From contig JADZEE010000031.1 of the NCBI GenBank assembly GCA_020850735.1, positions 1 through 64,000 of the forward strand: a DNA stretch of 64,000 nt. The letters run 5' to 3'. Every line of letters begins with the position of its first letter. Position 1 is the stretch's first letter. The notes under the pieces are model-generated. The model made no database searches. It saw only the letters and a list, made by a program, of their open reading frames with translations, and was not told the origin of the DNA. This DNA is from Gammaproteobacteria bacterium. Lineage in GTDB: Bacteria; Pseudomonadota; Gammaproteobacteria; JADZEE01. A program made the translations under genes and the position numbers. This document shows positions 1 to 8,735 of the stretch, one piece after another.

Positions 1-236
1 AGGTGCAGCAGGCTGTAGAGCAGCATCGAAGCGTGCCCGGCCGAGAGCACGAAGCGGTCACGGTCGAACCAGGCGGGATTGCGCGGATGGTGCTTGAGCA
101 GGCGCGTCCAGAGCACGTACGCCATCGACGCGGCGCCGAGCGGCATGCCCGGATGTCCGCTGTTGGCCTTCTGCACGGCGTCCACGGACAGGAAACGGAC
201 CGTATTGACGCACAGTCGATCGAGCTCGCTCGTCAT
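1..236 (-). CDS. tkt: Transketolase, N-terminal part (runs off the window)
   Basis: Reading the minus strand from an ATG at 234-236 gives [19 protein letters not shown], then [12 protein letters not shown] and [19 protein letters not shown]. These are the classical transketolase N-terminus with the thiamine-diphosphate-site GHPG and the SAGH segment. About 78 residues of a roughly 660-residue enzyme are present; the rest lies left of the window. Transketolase moves two-carbon ketol units between sugar phosphates in the cytoplasmic non-oxidative pentose phosphate pathway. It lies downstream of transaldolase on the same strand, with only the GH15 relic between them, so the two may once have shared a carbohydrate operon. 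Confidence 0.93.
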   Translation of the reverse strand, partial: MTSELDRLCVNTVRFLSVDAVQKANSGHPGMPLGAASMAYVLWTRLLKHHPRNPAWFDRDRFVLSAGHASMLLYSLLH

Positions 237-317
237 GATCCATCCTTCAGTTCGCAGCAGGACATTTCTTTATCAGTGCCGTCGGGGCCGCGGCGCCGCA
301 ACTCGCGATTTGTGAGG

Positions 318-1423
318 TCAACTCACCCGCACCTCGAAATCGACGCCTTCCCGGCGCGCCGCCTCGTGCCAGAAGAAGGTGCACTTCAGGGCGGCACCGC
401 ACGTCAGCGGTCCCGCGGGAGATCGGCCGTGTGCACGCCGAGGCCGGTGTCCCGTGTTGCCGTGTCATGCACAGTCCGCCAGCCGTCGCCGCTCCAATGT
501 ACGGTGGCTTGCGCCAGCACCTGGATGCGCGGGATGCAGCCGGTGACGATCGAGCGAGTCTTGTGGTTGAAGCGCCGGCAGGCACCGGCAGAGGGCGTTT
601 TCGGCGTGGCGTAGCGCTGGGAGGTCTGCGGCGGCATGTCGAATACGCGTTTCTCGCGCCGCGAGCGCAGCGGCTTGACATACTCGGTGTGCGCCGGACC
701 AGCGGCATGGCCGATCCCGACGGCCGGCCGGGAAACAGTTCCTTGCGCGCAATCTCGGGCGCATCCCGGCTCTGCTCGGTCGGCGCCGCCGAGCCCCCGG
801 GAGGACGATTCTGGATGGGCACGGGGTCCTGGGTCGGCGATGCCACCGTGCGGGCTTCGGGCGCAGCGATGCGCACGTAGTAGCCGTCCACGCCCACCTG
901 CCGTTCGTCCATCCGGATGCCGTTCCAGTACGGCGTGCCGTCGAGCCACAGGTCTTGCGGCCAGTGGCCATCGGCTTCCTCCAAGTGCGGGCGCGACCCG
1001 AACGTGGCGACGATAGGCGGCGAGGCCGCCTTGGAGCGGAACAAAGCGCGTGCGCTGCAGCAGGGCATCGCGCGCTGGATCCGCGAGGATCTCCCTTTCG
1101 ATGCGGTAGCGCCCGGCGGAGCAGGTATGGGCCAGCCCGTACAGCGGCACGCCTTCGAAGGGGTGGCTCAACTGCGAGCGTGCGTGGCGTTTCTCCTCGG
1201 GGGAAAACTCGCGACCGTCGGTAACGTCCAGTCCAGGGTCGCGCCTGCACGGCGAGTCGAGCCGCGGGTAGTTGATCTCGTTGCGGATGCCGTGGCGCAG
1301 CGCGAACCAGACGTGGCTGGCCGCACTGAGCGACTTCCCGACGCCGCTTTTGGCGCTCGAGGTCCGGCGCGGATCGATGCCGGGCCACCCTGGAGCGTAG
1401 GCGCCTGTCACCGACAGACTCAC
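318..1423 (-). pseudogene. Decayed GH15 glucoamylase (glucan 1,4-alpha-glucosidase family)
   Basis: Hallmark segments of bacterial GH15 enzymes appear in the right order but in shifting frames. From 1423 to about 980 one frame shows SAKSGVG, REFSPEEKRH, GRYRIEREI and LLQRTRFVPL, the glucodextranase-type N-terminal domain. From about 980 to 690 another frame shows LWLDGTPYWNGIRMDE, GVDGYYVRIA, VPIQNRPPG and GRPSGSAMPLV. The first frame resumes to 404 with RVFDMPPQT, DGWRTVHDT and DTGLGVH. A last shift gives CTFFWHEA and a stop at 318. GH15 proteins of this type are near 800 residues, while only about 365 codons remain, so at least three internal stretches, including most of the catalytic barrel, have been lost. 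It cannot make an active enzyme. The neighbours tal and tkt fit a former sugar-metabolism locus. Confidence 0.85.
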
Positions 1424-1448
1424 TGCCTGCTCACACCGTCCATTCCAA

Positions 1449-2567
1449 TCAGCGCGATGTCCGCTTCGGTGCCCGCTCGGCCGAGGCCGTTCGCGCGAGC
1501 GTCCCGCTCTTGGCGTCGATCTGCTGCATCAGGCTCTGCCATGACTTGACGAACGCCTGCGCGCCCTCGCGCTGCAACCGTAGCGCGAGGGCGTCGACAT
1601 CGACGCCGGCCTGCGCATAGCGCGCGAGCACCGCCTCCGCGTCGCCGCCGTCCTCGGCCATCACCCCCCGCAGCGCGCCCTGTTCGGCCAATGCGTGCAG
1701 AGTTTTCTCGGGGATGGTGTCGATCGTGCCGGGCGCCGCCAGCGCCTCGACGTAAAGGGTTTGCGGCGCGTCGGGGTCCTTGGTGCCGGTGCTGGCCCAG
1801 AGCAGGCGCTGGGGCCGTGCGCCGGCGGCGGCGAGCTTGCGCCAGCGCGCCGATGCGAGCAGCTCGCGATAGGCCCGGTAAGTGCGCCCGGCGATCGCGA
1901 TGCCGAGCCGGTTGCGCAATTCCATCGGTGCCGTATCGCTCACCGCCCGGTCCCAGCGGCTCACGAACAGCGAGGCGACCGAAGCGACGCGCGGCTCGCG
2001 CCCGGCGGCGATGCGGCGCTCGATGCCGCGCAGATAGGCCCCGGCCGCGGCCAGATACTGCTCGCGCGAAAACAGCAGCGTGACGTTGATCGGTACGCCG
2101 GCGTAGATCGATTCCTCGATCGCGTCAATGCCCGCGGGCGTGCCGGGAATCTTGATGTAGAGATTCGGCCGATCCGCCTGGCGCTGGATCCGCGCCGCCG
2201 CCGCAATGCTGCCCGCCGTGTCGCCGGCAAGCAGCGGCGAAAGCTCCATCGACACCCAGCCGTCGTCGCCGTCGCTGGCGTCGAACGCCGGTCGGAACAG
2301 ATCGGCCGCGCGGCGCAGATCTTCCAGCGCCAGTTCGACGAACAGCGCTGCGCCCGAATTCCCGCCGGCCGTCTTGCTGCGAATGGCCTCGTCGTAGGCG
2401 CCGGTGCTGCCGATCGCGTGCTCGAATATGGTCGGGTTCGAGGTCAGGCCGGTGATCGACAGCTCGTCGATGTAGCGGCGCAGCTTGCCGTTGTCCAGCA
2501 GCTCGCGAGTGATGTTGTCCAGCCACAGGCTCTGGCCGACATCGCGCAACTGCCGGATCGCATTCAT
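1449..2567 (-). CDS. tal: Transaldolase
   Basis: This 372-residue protein matches the larger (mycobacterial/cyanobacterial-type) transaldolases. The N-terminus has GQSLWLDNITRELL and the substrate loop GLTSNPTIFEHAI. The Schiff-base lysine lies in NLYIKIPGT, followed by GVPINVTLLFS. It transfers a dihydroxyacetone unit between sugar phosphates in the cytoplasmic pentose phosphate pathway. The ATG at 2565-2567 begins the conserved MNAIRQLRDVGQSLWLDNI, so the start looks secure. A GH15 relic and transketolase follow on the same strand. The region upstream of the start has no other intact gene and must hold its promoter, but no convincing boxes were seen. Confidence 0.95.
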   Translation of the reverse strand: MNAIRQLRDVGQSLWLDNITRELLDNGKLRRYIDELSITGLTSNPTIFEHAIGSTGAYDEAIRSKTAGGNSGAALFVELALEDLRRAADLFRPAFDASDGDDGWVSMELSPLLAGDTAGSIAAAARIQRQADRPNLYIKIPGTPAGIDAIEESIYAGVPINVTLLFSREQYLAAAGAYLRGIERRIAAGREPRVASVASLFVSRWDRAVSDTAPMELRNRLGIAIAGRTYRAYRELLASARWRKLAAAGARPQRLLWASTGTKDPDAPQTLYVEALAAPGTIDTIPEKTLHALAEQGALRGVMAEDGGDAEAVLARYAQAGVDVDALALRLQREGAQAFVKSWQSLMQQIDAKSGTLARTASAERAPKRTSR

Positions 2568-2884
2568 ACTTGCTCTCGATGAAGGGTGGAGTCAGCTACA
2601 TTCGACTTCGAGGCGCGCAGATCGTTCCGCGCATCGAACTGCGCCATCACACCGACTTCGCCGTGTTTGCGGTGCGAGGTGCAAACGTACGGTGCCGGAC
2701 AAACCGGCCGCGGTCGCGGCCGCGACAATACCGGCCAGGCGGGTCGCGGGTGCGTTCGTTCCGTTGCATGCTTCGACGGAGCGCTTCATTCGCTTCGCTC
2801 ATCACGGAAGGCTGACATGACACGGATTCAAAATCACGGTTTTTCCTTCCTCAGAGCGGCGAAGCTCGCCGCACTGGCGTAGCA
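2568..2884. other. Intergenic leader upstream of tal
   Basis: About 317 bp between the transaldolase start and the DUF488 remnant. No reading frame resembles a known protein. It should contain the tal promoter on the minus strand; no clear -35/-10 pair, hairpin or repeat was recognised by eye. Confidence 0.5.
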
Positions 2885-3010
2885 GTGCTTAGGATCGGCC
2901 GTTCGACGAGAAGCCTGGAAGAGCTGATCGAGCTGCTGAAGGCGCACGAGGCGGCCTGCGTTGTGGACGTGCGCGCCATTCTCCGCTCGCGGACGAACCC
3001 GCACGGCCTG
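2885..3010 (+). pseudogene. DUF488 family fragment
   Basis: The frame starting at the GTG at 2885 gives IGRSTRSLEELIELLKAH followed by VVDVRAILRSRTNP. These two segments are diagnostic for the N-terminus of DUF488 proteins, normally read as GHSTRS and VDVRxxPRSR. Only about 45 of the usual 120-180 residues are recognisable. Homology stops near 3010, where the zf-CHCC remnant begins in another frame. The GH of the family motif is GR here. It is read as a truncated remnant with no function expected. Confidence 0.7.
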
Positions 3011-3326
3011 TTGCCCGACTGCAAAGATGCCACTATGGTCGTGACACCCGAGAGTGTTCCTGGATATCGTGAATGAATCCGAGTCTATGTGTCCGTACTG
3101 CGGCACGCGCTACAGGCCCGGCTCCGGCGTCAACGTGGACGAATTCGACACCCGCGGCTTGCATCAACCTCAGCGCCAGCACTTCCCGGGGCCGAACGCG
3201 CAGTACGCAGACCCGGTCTTTAATACGGTCGACCATCGCGCCGGCATGAACCTGTGGGCTGACGCACGCGGCAACACGACGCTCAAATTGATTACGCGCA
3301 GGTTAAGAGATCGCGGTCGGGGGTAA
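3006..3326 (+). pseudogene. zf-CHCC zinc-finger protein remnant with an in-frame stop
   Basis: One frame reads CPTAKMPLWS, then a TGA stop at 3042-3044, then HPRVFLDIVNESESM and CPYCGTRYR. This is the zf-CHCC domain: a CP, an HP and a CPYC that supply four zinc ligands. All four remain, but the stop separates the first Cys from the rest. Downstream of the finger the frame stays open to 3326 without recognisable homology. Translation could restart at the GTG at 3054, but that product would lack two ligands. Read-through cannot be excluded, though among neighbouring relics decay is the simplest reading. Confidence 0.6.
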
Positions 3327-3331
3327 CGACG

Positions 3332-4168
3332 GTGTCGAGAGTTCTGTATTACAGCGACATTCACATCGAGATTCTGGAAAAGCAAGAGCGACCCGCATGG
3401 ACCGGCATCCGGCCGCTCGCGCTCGGACCGGATCTCACCGCCTTTGCGGGGAGCGCGGACGTTCTCGTGCTGGCCGGCGACATCGGCCGGATGCGCTCGC
3501 GGCGTGATGTCTCGACGCTGCGCTACGCGGAGCAAGCCGCGGCCTATCTGGGCTGCCCCGCCCTCGTGGTGCCCGGCAACCACGAGTACTATCGCGGCTC
3601 GTTCGAGGACGAGCGCGAAGCGCTCCTCGCGGCGCGGGCTGCGAACGTCACGGTGCTCGACCGGGGCGAAGTGCGCCACCCGTGCGGATCCGCTTCGCTA
3701 AGAGTTCTCGGCGCGACGCTGTGGACCGACTACGCGGTACTGGGTGATGCCGCGCAAGGCATGCTCGAAGCCGCGCGAACGTTCGAGGATCACCGGCTGA
3801 TCACGCGCCGCAGCGGAGGACCGTTCCTGCCGCAGGACGCGCTGGCCGAGCATCGTCTGTCTCGCGCATGGCTGGCGCAGAAGCTGGTTGAGCCGCACGA
3901 TGGGCCGACGCTGGTGGTGACGCATCACGTGCCCCATGCCGCCGCGCGCAATCCGGTTTTTGGCGCGACTTCCCTCTCGCCCGCGTTCGACAGCGATTGT
4001 GGCGATCTGATCGACGCTGCGGCCAAGGCCAAAGTCGTGGCGTGGATCTTCGGGCACCACCACTGGAGCCTGGGGGTCGAAGTGGGCGGAGTGCGTCTCG
4101 TCTCAGCGCAGCTCGGATATCCGGGGGAAAACACCAACTGGAACGGCCCTGGCATCCTGAGCATCTGA
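3332..4168 (+). CDS. Calcineurin-like metallophosphoesterase
   Basis: This 278-residue cytoplasmic protein carries the full metallophosphoesterase signature in order: SDIHIE near residue 8, VLAGDIG near 49, VVPGNHEYY near 80, VVTHHVPHA near 200 and FGHHHWS near 242. These supply the Asp, His and Asn ligands of a two-metal centre. The last motif is GHHH rather than the more common GHTH. There is no signal peptide. The natural substrate is unknown; family members hydrolyse phosphomono- or diesters. A GTG start at 3332 is assumed, since the conserved strand begins a few residues later. It is one of the few intact genes in this relic-rich stretch and has no operon partner. Confidence 0.9.
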   Translation: MSRVLYYSDIHIEILEKQERPAWTGIRPLALGPDLTAFAGSADVLVLAGDIGRMRSRRDVSTLRYAEQAAAYLGCPALVVPGNHEYYRGSFEDEREALLAARAANVTVLDRGEVRHPCGSASLRVLGATLWTDYAVLGDAAQGMLEAARTFEDHRLITRRSGGPFLPQDALAEHRLSRAWLAQKLVEPHDGPTLVVTHHVPHAAARNPVFGATSLSPAFDSDCGDLIDAAAKAKVVAWIFGHHHWSLGVEVGGVRLVSAQLGYPGENTNWNGPGILSI

Positions 4169-4213
4169 GCGCGCAGTCTCGGGCAAAGCGGGAGGTATGA
4201 CCCGTGGCGCGGA

Positions 4214-4676
4214 TTGCAAAAGGCGCTGACCATCGACGATCTCAAGATACTCGCCCGGCGGCGCGTGCTGAAGCTGTTCTTCGACGACGCGGATTCGGGC
4301 GCCTGGACGGAGCGGACTTACCGGGAGAACGAAAGCGACTTTATCAAAGTCCGTCTGACGCAAAGGGTCGCGCTCAATATCGAAAGCCGCTCTCCGCGTG
4401 CTGCCCGAGGTCGTCGACGCGGTCGGCGGCCGGATCGAGATCCACCTCGACGGCGGCATCCGCTCGGGCCAGCACGTCCTCAAGGCGTGAACGCTCGGCG
4501 CGCGCGGTACCTGTATCGGCCGCGCGTTCCTCTACGGGCTCGGTGCGCGCGGGGAGCGCGGCGTCAGGCGCGCACTCGAGATCATCGAGAAGGAGCTTGA
4601 TCTCACGATGGCGCTGTGCGGGGAGCGCGACATCAACGACGTCGGCCGGGACAATATCTACGCGCCCGGCCCTTGA
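4214..4676 (+). pseudogene. Relic of an LldD-type FMN-dependent alpha-hydroxy-acid dehydrogenase
   Basis: The first 45 codons match the enzyme N-terminus: KALTIDDLKILARRRV, FFDDADSGAWTERTYREN and QRVALNIESRS. After an abrupt join near 4390, a different frame gives the C-terminus: VLPEVVDAVGGRIEIHLDGG, IRSGQHVLKA, a TGA stop at about 4488, then [20 protein letters not shown] and [11 protein letters not shown], ending at 4674-4676. Intact members are about 380 residues. Roughly 230 internal residues, including most of the barrel and the active-site His/Arg region, are gone. Both termini survive while the middle is deleted, as in several other relics here. No activity is expected. Confidence 0.85.
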
Positions 4677-4680
4677 TCGA

Positions 4681-5046
4681 TCACGTCTGGGGCTGCCCGG
4701 GGCGGGGCGCCTCGCTCGAGGCTTCCATCACGCTGAGCGCCAGCGTGGAATGGGCGAAGGCGCCGCCCGCGCGCATCTCCACGGCCACCCAGATTGCCTC
4801 CATCAGTTCCTGGTGCGTCGCTCCGGCCCGGAGCGCGGCCTTGGTGTGGCCGCGGATGCAGTAGGGGCACTGAGTGACGTGGGCGACGGCGACCGCGATC
4901 AACTGCTTCATCTTCGTCGGTAGCGCTCCGGGCGCGAACACGCGCTCGCTGAACCCCTTGAACGCCGCGTCGATCTCCGGCGCGAGCTCGGTGCGTTTCG
5001 CCGCCAACTCGCGCGTCACAGCGGGATACAGTTCGGGTTGCGTCAT
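4681..5046 (-). CDS. Carboxymuconolactone decarboxylase / AhpD-like protein, short form
   Basis: The protein has 121 residues when started at the ATG at 5044-5046. That start sits 8 nt after a GGAGG ribosome-binding site and 1 nt past the stop of the upstream gene. Helical CMD-fold features include TKMKQLIAVAVAHVTQCPYC and the CPYCIRGHTKAA redox motif (CxxC followed by His), as in alkylhydroperoxidase AhpD. Such proteins act as small peroxidases or gamma-carboxymuconolactone decarboxylases, and the CxxC-H motif favours a redox role. It is the second gene of a two-gene minus-strand operon with another CMD protein, and its 3' end lies 4 bp from the LldD relic. Confidence 0.85.
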   Translation of the reverse strand: MTQPELYPAVTRELAAKRTELAPEIDAAFKGFSERVFAPGALPTKMKQLIAVAVAHVTQCPYCIRGHTKAALRAGATHQELMEAIWVAVEMRAGGAFAHSTLALSVMEASSEAPRPGQPQT

Positions 5047-5047
5047 C

Positions 5048-5554
5048 TCATTTGCCTCCAATCATAAGCTCGTGGTGGGCGGGACCGCTTACCGGACGGC
5101 GCGCGGCAGGCAGATAGCTCCCGGCCGGGGTGCGAAACGCGATTGCGAGCCGGTTCCAGCCGTTGATCGCCACGATCGCAAGCGTCAGGTCTACCAACTC
5201 CCTCTCGCTGAAGTGGCGGCGCATCTCGGCGTACAGCGCGTCGCCCGTGCCGTCCTCGGCGATCCGCGTCACCGCCTCGGTCCAGGCGAGCGCGGCGCGT
5301 TCGCGATCGCTGTAGAACGCAGTCTCGCGCCACGCGGCGAGCGCGTACAGGCGCTGCTCGCTCTCGCCTTGGGCGCGAGCGTCCTTGGTGTGCATGTCCA
5401 GGCAATACGCGCAGCCGTTGATCTGCGATGCGCGCGTCTTGACGAGCTCGAGCAGCGAGTGTTCCAGCCCCGAGTGGTGGGCATAGGTCTCGAGCCCGAG
5501 TTGGGCCGCGTATCCTTGCGGCGCGGCCGCCTTCCAGTCGATTCTTGGTGTCAT
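5048..5554 (-). CDS. Carboxymuconolactone decarboxylase family (AhpD core) protein
   Basis: This 168-residue CMD-family protein carries SQINGCAYCLDMHTKDA, the CxxC-xxx-H active site of AhpD-core peroxidases, followed by the usual RETAFYSDRERAALAWTEAV and ALIVAINGWNR-like segment (LAIVAINGWNR). It starts at ATG 5552-5554 behind a strong GGGAGG. It is predicted to reduce peroxides or act as a thiol oxidoreductase in the cytoplasm. Its stop codon lies 1 nt before the start of the next CMD gene, so the pair is translationally coupled. The two paralogues differ in length and surroundings of the motif and are not a recent duplication. Confidence 0.88.
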   Translation of the reverse strand: MTPRIDWKAAAPQGYAAQLGLETYAHHSGLEHSLLELVKTRASQINGCAYCLDMHTKDARAQGESEQRLYALAAWRETAFYSDRERAALAWTEAVTRIAEDGTGDALYAEMRRHFSERELVDLTLAIVAINGWNRLAIAFRTPAGSYLPAARRPVSGPAHHELMIGGK

Positions 5555-5607
5555 GTCAGGCCTCCCTCATGGTGGTCGATGGGAAAATACTGGTTGGACA
5601 CCGGGCA

Positions 5608-5847
5608 TTAGCTGGACGTTCGCCGCGGCCCGAGCAGCCCATACACTACTCTCAGCGAAATGGCGGCCGCGAAACCGATTCCGATCCATTGGTGAACGCT
5701 GAAGCCAAGATGCGCGGTCTTCTTGTAGTCATCGGCGAATTGGGCCGACGCCCACGCCGCAAGACAAAACACGACAAGCGCAAAATGCAGCACACGAATG
5801 AAGACGTCGTACCGGGACGCGGGAGAAGGAAGAGTGGAGGGAGACAT
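5608..5847 (-). pseudogene. N-terminal fragment of a cytochrome b561-type membrane cytochrome
   Basis: The 79-residue frame reads YDVFIRVLHFALVVFCLAAW, then DDYKKTAHLGFSVHQWIGIG and RVVYGLLGPR. This is the start of di-heme membrane cytochrome b561/Ni-Fe-hydrogenase cytochrome b, with the first transmembrane helix and its heme-ligand His (VLH), and the second His in HQWIG. Intact members have four helices and about 170-220 residues; here the frame ends after the second helix at GPRRTSS. The remaining helices are absent downstream. It would have been an inner-membrane electron-transfer subunit. Confidence 0.75.
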
Positions 5848-5956
5848 TGCGGCTGGTCGGTCGGTGAATCAAAGTAGGTCTCGCTCACCTCAGGATCCAT
5901 TGACCCGCATCAAGTGAATCGAGTCAGGAGGTCGCGCGAAGTGCCGGCCGGTGACT

Positions 5957-6310
5957 TTACCGAGGTCCGGTGGCAGGACCGTCGTCTCCGGAATGTCGCC
6001 CCTTCACTTCCGTCCCTGTCCTTCTCGCGGCAACCTTGCGCCGGCTCGAGAGCAGCTCCCCGATCCCCTCCAGCACGGGATACGTGGTCGCGCAGATATG
6101 GGAGCGGATGCGTTTCAGATCGCGCAGGATGTCGATGTGAAGGGCGCTCGCTTCGACGTTATTGTGGTGCCCCTCGCGCAGGCGGGCAAGGGAGGTTTCC
6201 CACGCGGCGATCTCGGCCTCGCGAAAACCGGTTTTCTCGTCCAGAAGCCGCCGCGCGACGCGGAGCATCATCGTGCAGGCGACCCGGGACAAGTCCTCGC
6301 ACAAGATCAC
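5957..6310 (-). pseudogene. C-terminal PhoU-like remnant of a Na/Pi-cotransporter-family protein
   Basis: The frame gives EAEIAAWETSLARLREGHHN, EASALHIDILRDLKRIRSHI and CATTYPVLEGIGELL. This pattern is typical of the cytosolic PhoU-like tail of bacterial Na/Pi-cotransporter II (NptA/YjbB) proteins. Only about 115 residues remain and all membrane segments are missing. The left end, which is the 5' side for this strand, stops near 6300, exactly where a ferredoxin-reductase remnant begins on the other strand. This looks like a rearrangement junction. The C-terminal tail after LLSSRR is unusual and may be frameshifted. Confidence 0.6.
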
Positions 6311-6610
6311 CCTGCTCTATGCGAACAAATCGCCCGCGGATGCGGCGTTCTTGCCGGATCTCGAAGCGTTCGCCCGGAAAACCCCCATTTCACGCTCGTG
6401 CCGGTCATAACCAAAGCCGCATCGGGCGAGTGGCGCGGGGAGCCCGGTCTGATCAGTGCGGCGATGCTCACGAAATATGTCAAGGACATCGCGACGCCGA
6501 TTTATTACCTTTCCGGCCCGGCGGCCATGGTTGCGGCGATGAGAAAGCTGCTGGTCGAAGCGCGAGCGAACGAAGATAACACCCGGACCGAAGAGTTCTC
6601 CGGTGACTAG
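6297..6610 (+). pseudogene. C-terminal fragment of an FNR-type flavin oxidoreductase
   Basis: One frame begins HKITLLYANKSPADAAFLPD. After a frameshift near 6390 a second frame continues PHFTLVPVITKAAS, EWRGEPGLISAAMLTKYV, IYYLSGPAAMVAAMRKLL and EEFSGD, then stops at 6608-6610. This is the NAD(P)-binding half of ferredoxin-NADP-reductase-like proteins, with the conserved YYLSGP and final EEFxG. The FAD-binding half is missing and the frame is broken, so it is non-functional. It abuts the inverted PhoU remnant at about 6300. A molybdopterin protein follows on the same strand. Confidence 0.75.
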
Positions 6611-6734
6611 CGCGTTCGATATACAAAAGCGTTGGGTAAGGAGGCTTGATTGACTAGAATGTTCTGCAGCGTCCCCCCGCCGCCGGTCGCATAGAGCCGA
6701 CGGATGTGCAGTGAACGGCGCGAAGGACCCGACG

Positions 6735-7241
6735 ATGGCCAAGACCGAACCCCAAGCACTTTCCGCCTTGCCGGTGCACTCCGGTGGCCCCCCGCAACCG
6801 GCTCACCCGCGCCTTGTCGTCGACGGCCTTGTGGCGCGCCGCCTTGAATTGACACCGGCCGATCTGGCGGCATTTCCGCTGGCCGAGGTGATCGACGACT
6901 TCCGCTGCCTCGAGGGCTGGAGCGTGCCCGGGCTGTACTGGAGGGGCGTCGCGCTCGCCACGGTGCTCGACGCTGCGGGCGTCGCCGCCCAGGCGCGCAG
7001 CGTACAGGCGAGCGCGGGCGAGTTCAGCGTCCCGCTGACGCTCGAGCAGGCGCGTAGCGCGCTGCTCGCGACGCAACTCGGCGACGCGCCGCTTCCGCGC
7101 GAGCACGGCGGGCCGGTGCGGCTCGTGGTCCCGGGTGCCGACTGTTTCGCCAGCATCAAGTGGCTCGATCGGATCGAGCTGCGTGCCGAGCCCGGCCAGA
7201 ATACGGGCCGGGAGATCGCGCTCGGACGCCTCCCGGGCTGA
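6735..7241 (+). CDS. Small molybdopterin-binding (sulfite oxidase-fold) protein
   Basis: This 168-residue protein consists almost only of the oxidoreductase molybdopterin-binding domain: FRCLEGWSVPGLYWRGVALA near residue 55 and GGPVRLVVPGADCFASIKWL near 128. The Cys in RCLEGW occupies the position of the molybdenum ligand of the sulfite oxidase/YedY family. There is no twin-arginine signal, so it would be cytoplasmic, unlike periplasmic MsrP/YedY. The ATG at 6735 is preferred; a GTG at 6711 would add eight residues. The dimerisation domain of true sulfite oxidases is absent. The substrate is unknown. Nearby cytochrome b561 and FNR relics hint at a former redox module. Confidence 0.8.
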   Translation: MAKTEPQALSALPVHSGGPPQPAHPRLVVDGLVARRLELTPADLAAFPLAEVIDDFRCLEGWSVPGLYWRGVALATVLDAAGVAAQARSVQASAGEFSVPLTLEQARSALLATQLGDAPLPREHGGPVRLVVPGADCFASIKWLDRIELRAEPGQNTGREIALGRLPG

Positions 7242-7689
7242 GAGCCATGTGAAACCATCACCGCGTCTGCGGCGATGGCCCCTGGACGCCCCTGGCGGCG
7301 TTGCGGGGACTGCGGGGACCCCCGAAATCGGTTCCGCAGACCCGCTGTGCGCGCGGTTTTGTGCACCCCCGCGCCGGGCCAGGAACGCCCCGGAACCGTC
7401 TCACTACGGCGGGCGAATGTTTCACTAGCCAAGAGTATAGGAGGAATAAACCGTCTTTTAGCGCGTCGAAAGCGCCTTCCGGCGTTCACCGTCTCTGCCG
7501 CCTTGCCGTCGACCCGAGCTGAGCAGTGGCCCTCAGCACGAATCGCAAGTCTGGCTCCGCCCAACCGACCGCTCCGCCGCCACCCATTTGGATGCATGCC
7601 GGCAACGCAAACAGGCGGCGCCGTTGCCGCGCCGCGGACAGCACAGCTCGAACGAAGTCATCGTCAGGTAACCCCGTCTCCTCGAACAG
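7242..7689. other. Gene-free stretch
   Basis: About 450 bp with no recognisable coding sequence in any frame. The frames that stay open are Arg/Pro-rich artefacts of high GC. It separates the molybdopterin gene from transposase and SDR relics and is probably decayed DNA. Confidence 0.45.
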
Positions 7690-7835
7690 CTCCCGCTGCG
7701 GTGGCGCTCGGCACAGTGGCCGCCGGGTGGCTTCAGGCTCAACTCCCCTTTCACTTCCGGGTGGGTGAGGATCTTCTCGATGACGTCCGGATCCTCGATG
7801 CACGCGATGAAAGGAGAATCCAGCGACCTTACCGA
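7690..7835 (-). mobile_element. Remnant of a transposase C-terminus (IS91-like)
   Basis: On the minus strand one frame gives PFIACIEDPDVIEKILTHPE. After a frameshift another gives RRPLCRAPPQRELFEETG. The combination of CIEDPxVIEKIL with a closing RAPPQxxLFEETG is what I recall from the extreme C-terminus of IS91-type transposases. Only about 45 residues are left, the frame is broken and no ends are visible. The family name is from memory and should be checked. It may mark the event that delivered or scrambled the surrounding fragments. Confidence 0.4.
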
Positions 7836-7902
7836 CCCCGTCATCGAAGGGCTCGTCCCACGCCGCCAGCGTCTGCAGCGTGAACACTTTGCGATCCTGC
7901 TG

Positions 7903-8104
7903 CGGCCCGAGCACCTCAAGGGTTGCTTCTGCACGTCGCGTCACGCGGCGAAGTACTGGCGCGACCAGAGCAAGGCCGGCCAGCCGGTGGACGCGCGCCT
8001 CATCAACACCAGCTCGGGCGCGGGACTACAGGGCAGCGTCGGACACAGCGCATACCCGTCGGCGGCCAAGGGCGGCATCGCATCGCTCACGCTGGTGCAC
8101 GTGT
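7903..8104 (+). pseudogene. Fragment of a short-chain dehydrogenase (SDR)
   Basis: The frame reads HLKGCFCTSRHAAKYWRDQS, KAGQPVDARLINTSSGAG, LQGSVGHSAYPSAAKGGIAS and LTLV. This is the middle of an SDR of the type that reads INTSSGAGLxG and Y-x-AAKxGI. It covers the catalytic Ser and the Tyr-x3-Lys region, although an extra residue sits between Tyr and AAK. The nucleotide-binding N-terminus and the C-terminus are absent. About 65 of roughly 290 residues remain. No function is expected. Confidence 0.7.
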
Positions 8105-8735
8105 GCGTCAATGACATGCGGCAGAACGCTTTCCGTAACGAACAGCCACGGCCTCATTGAAGCGAGTACACCGAAACGGACAATAACGGCGATCCGGCGT
8201 TTCCCGTGGTGAACAGCCACGGCATATTTCGCAACGATCCTCGCTTCGAGTTCGAGGTCATTTTTCATCCATTTATTGCATCACAGACCCGAGCAGACCG
8301 AAATCCATTTCTTGGCCGGGTCCTAAAGCGGCTGGGGCTCGGAACCTGTTTTGATGGTAGGATCCGCACTCTTTCCATCACCGCGAACTTTGGCATTTCT
8401 CGTGCTGGATTGCGGGATTCCCATGGTCCCCGAAAGACGGACTACTCCCACTGGATCTGCAGCGCCTTGTAACGCGTCTACAGGGCGCCCTTGATCAGGC
8501 GCCGTTGGACGGATCTGTCATGGCGGGTCTGAATATTCCCTGTCGGTATCAGGAGCAAAGAACAGACTCTGACGCCTGGGCCTCGATTTGCCGAGATTGA
8601 CGTTTCCACGACGCTGTCCATTTTCATCTCGTTGATCTCGATTCCTGCCAAGACAGCGTAGGGAAATGGCGAACGACAGGTAACTGTCTGATGGTCCGAA
8701 AACACGCGATATGAGTTTTCGGCAAGGCCAGTACG
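8105..8735. other. Lower-GC leader region before the glucan synthase
   Basis: About 630 bp without a recognisable gene. From roughly 8220 to 8480 the base composition is visibly less GC-rich than anything to the left. A 13-bp direct repeat (GAACAGCCACGGC) occurs at 8140-8152 and 8211-8223. The promoter of the downstream glucan synthase should lie here; no convincing boxes were identified. Confidence 0.45.

Noticed and set aside
8140..8223. 13-bp direct repeat GAACAGCCACGGC, 71 bp apart, as a target-site duplication
   Set aside because: Too far apart and with no element ends between; probably chance or local slippage.
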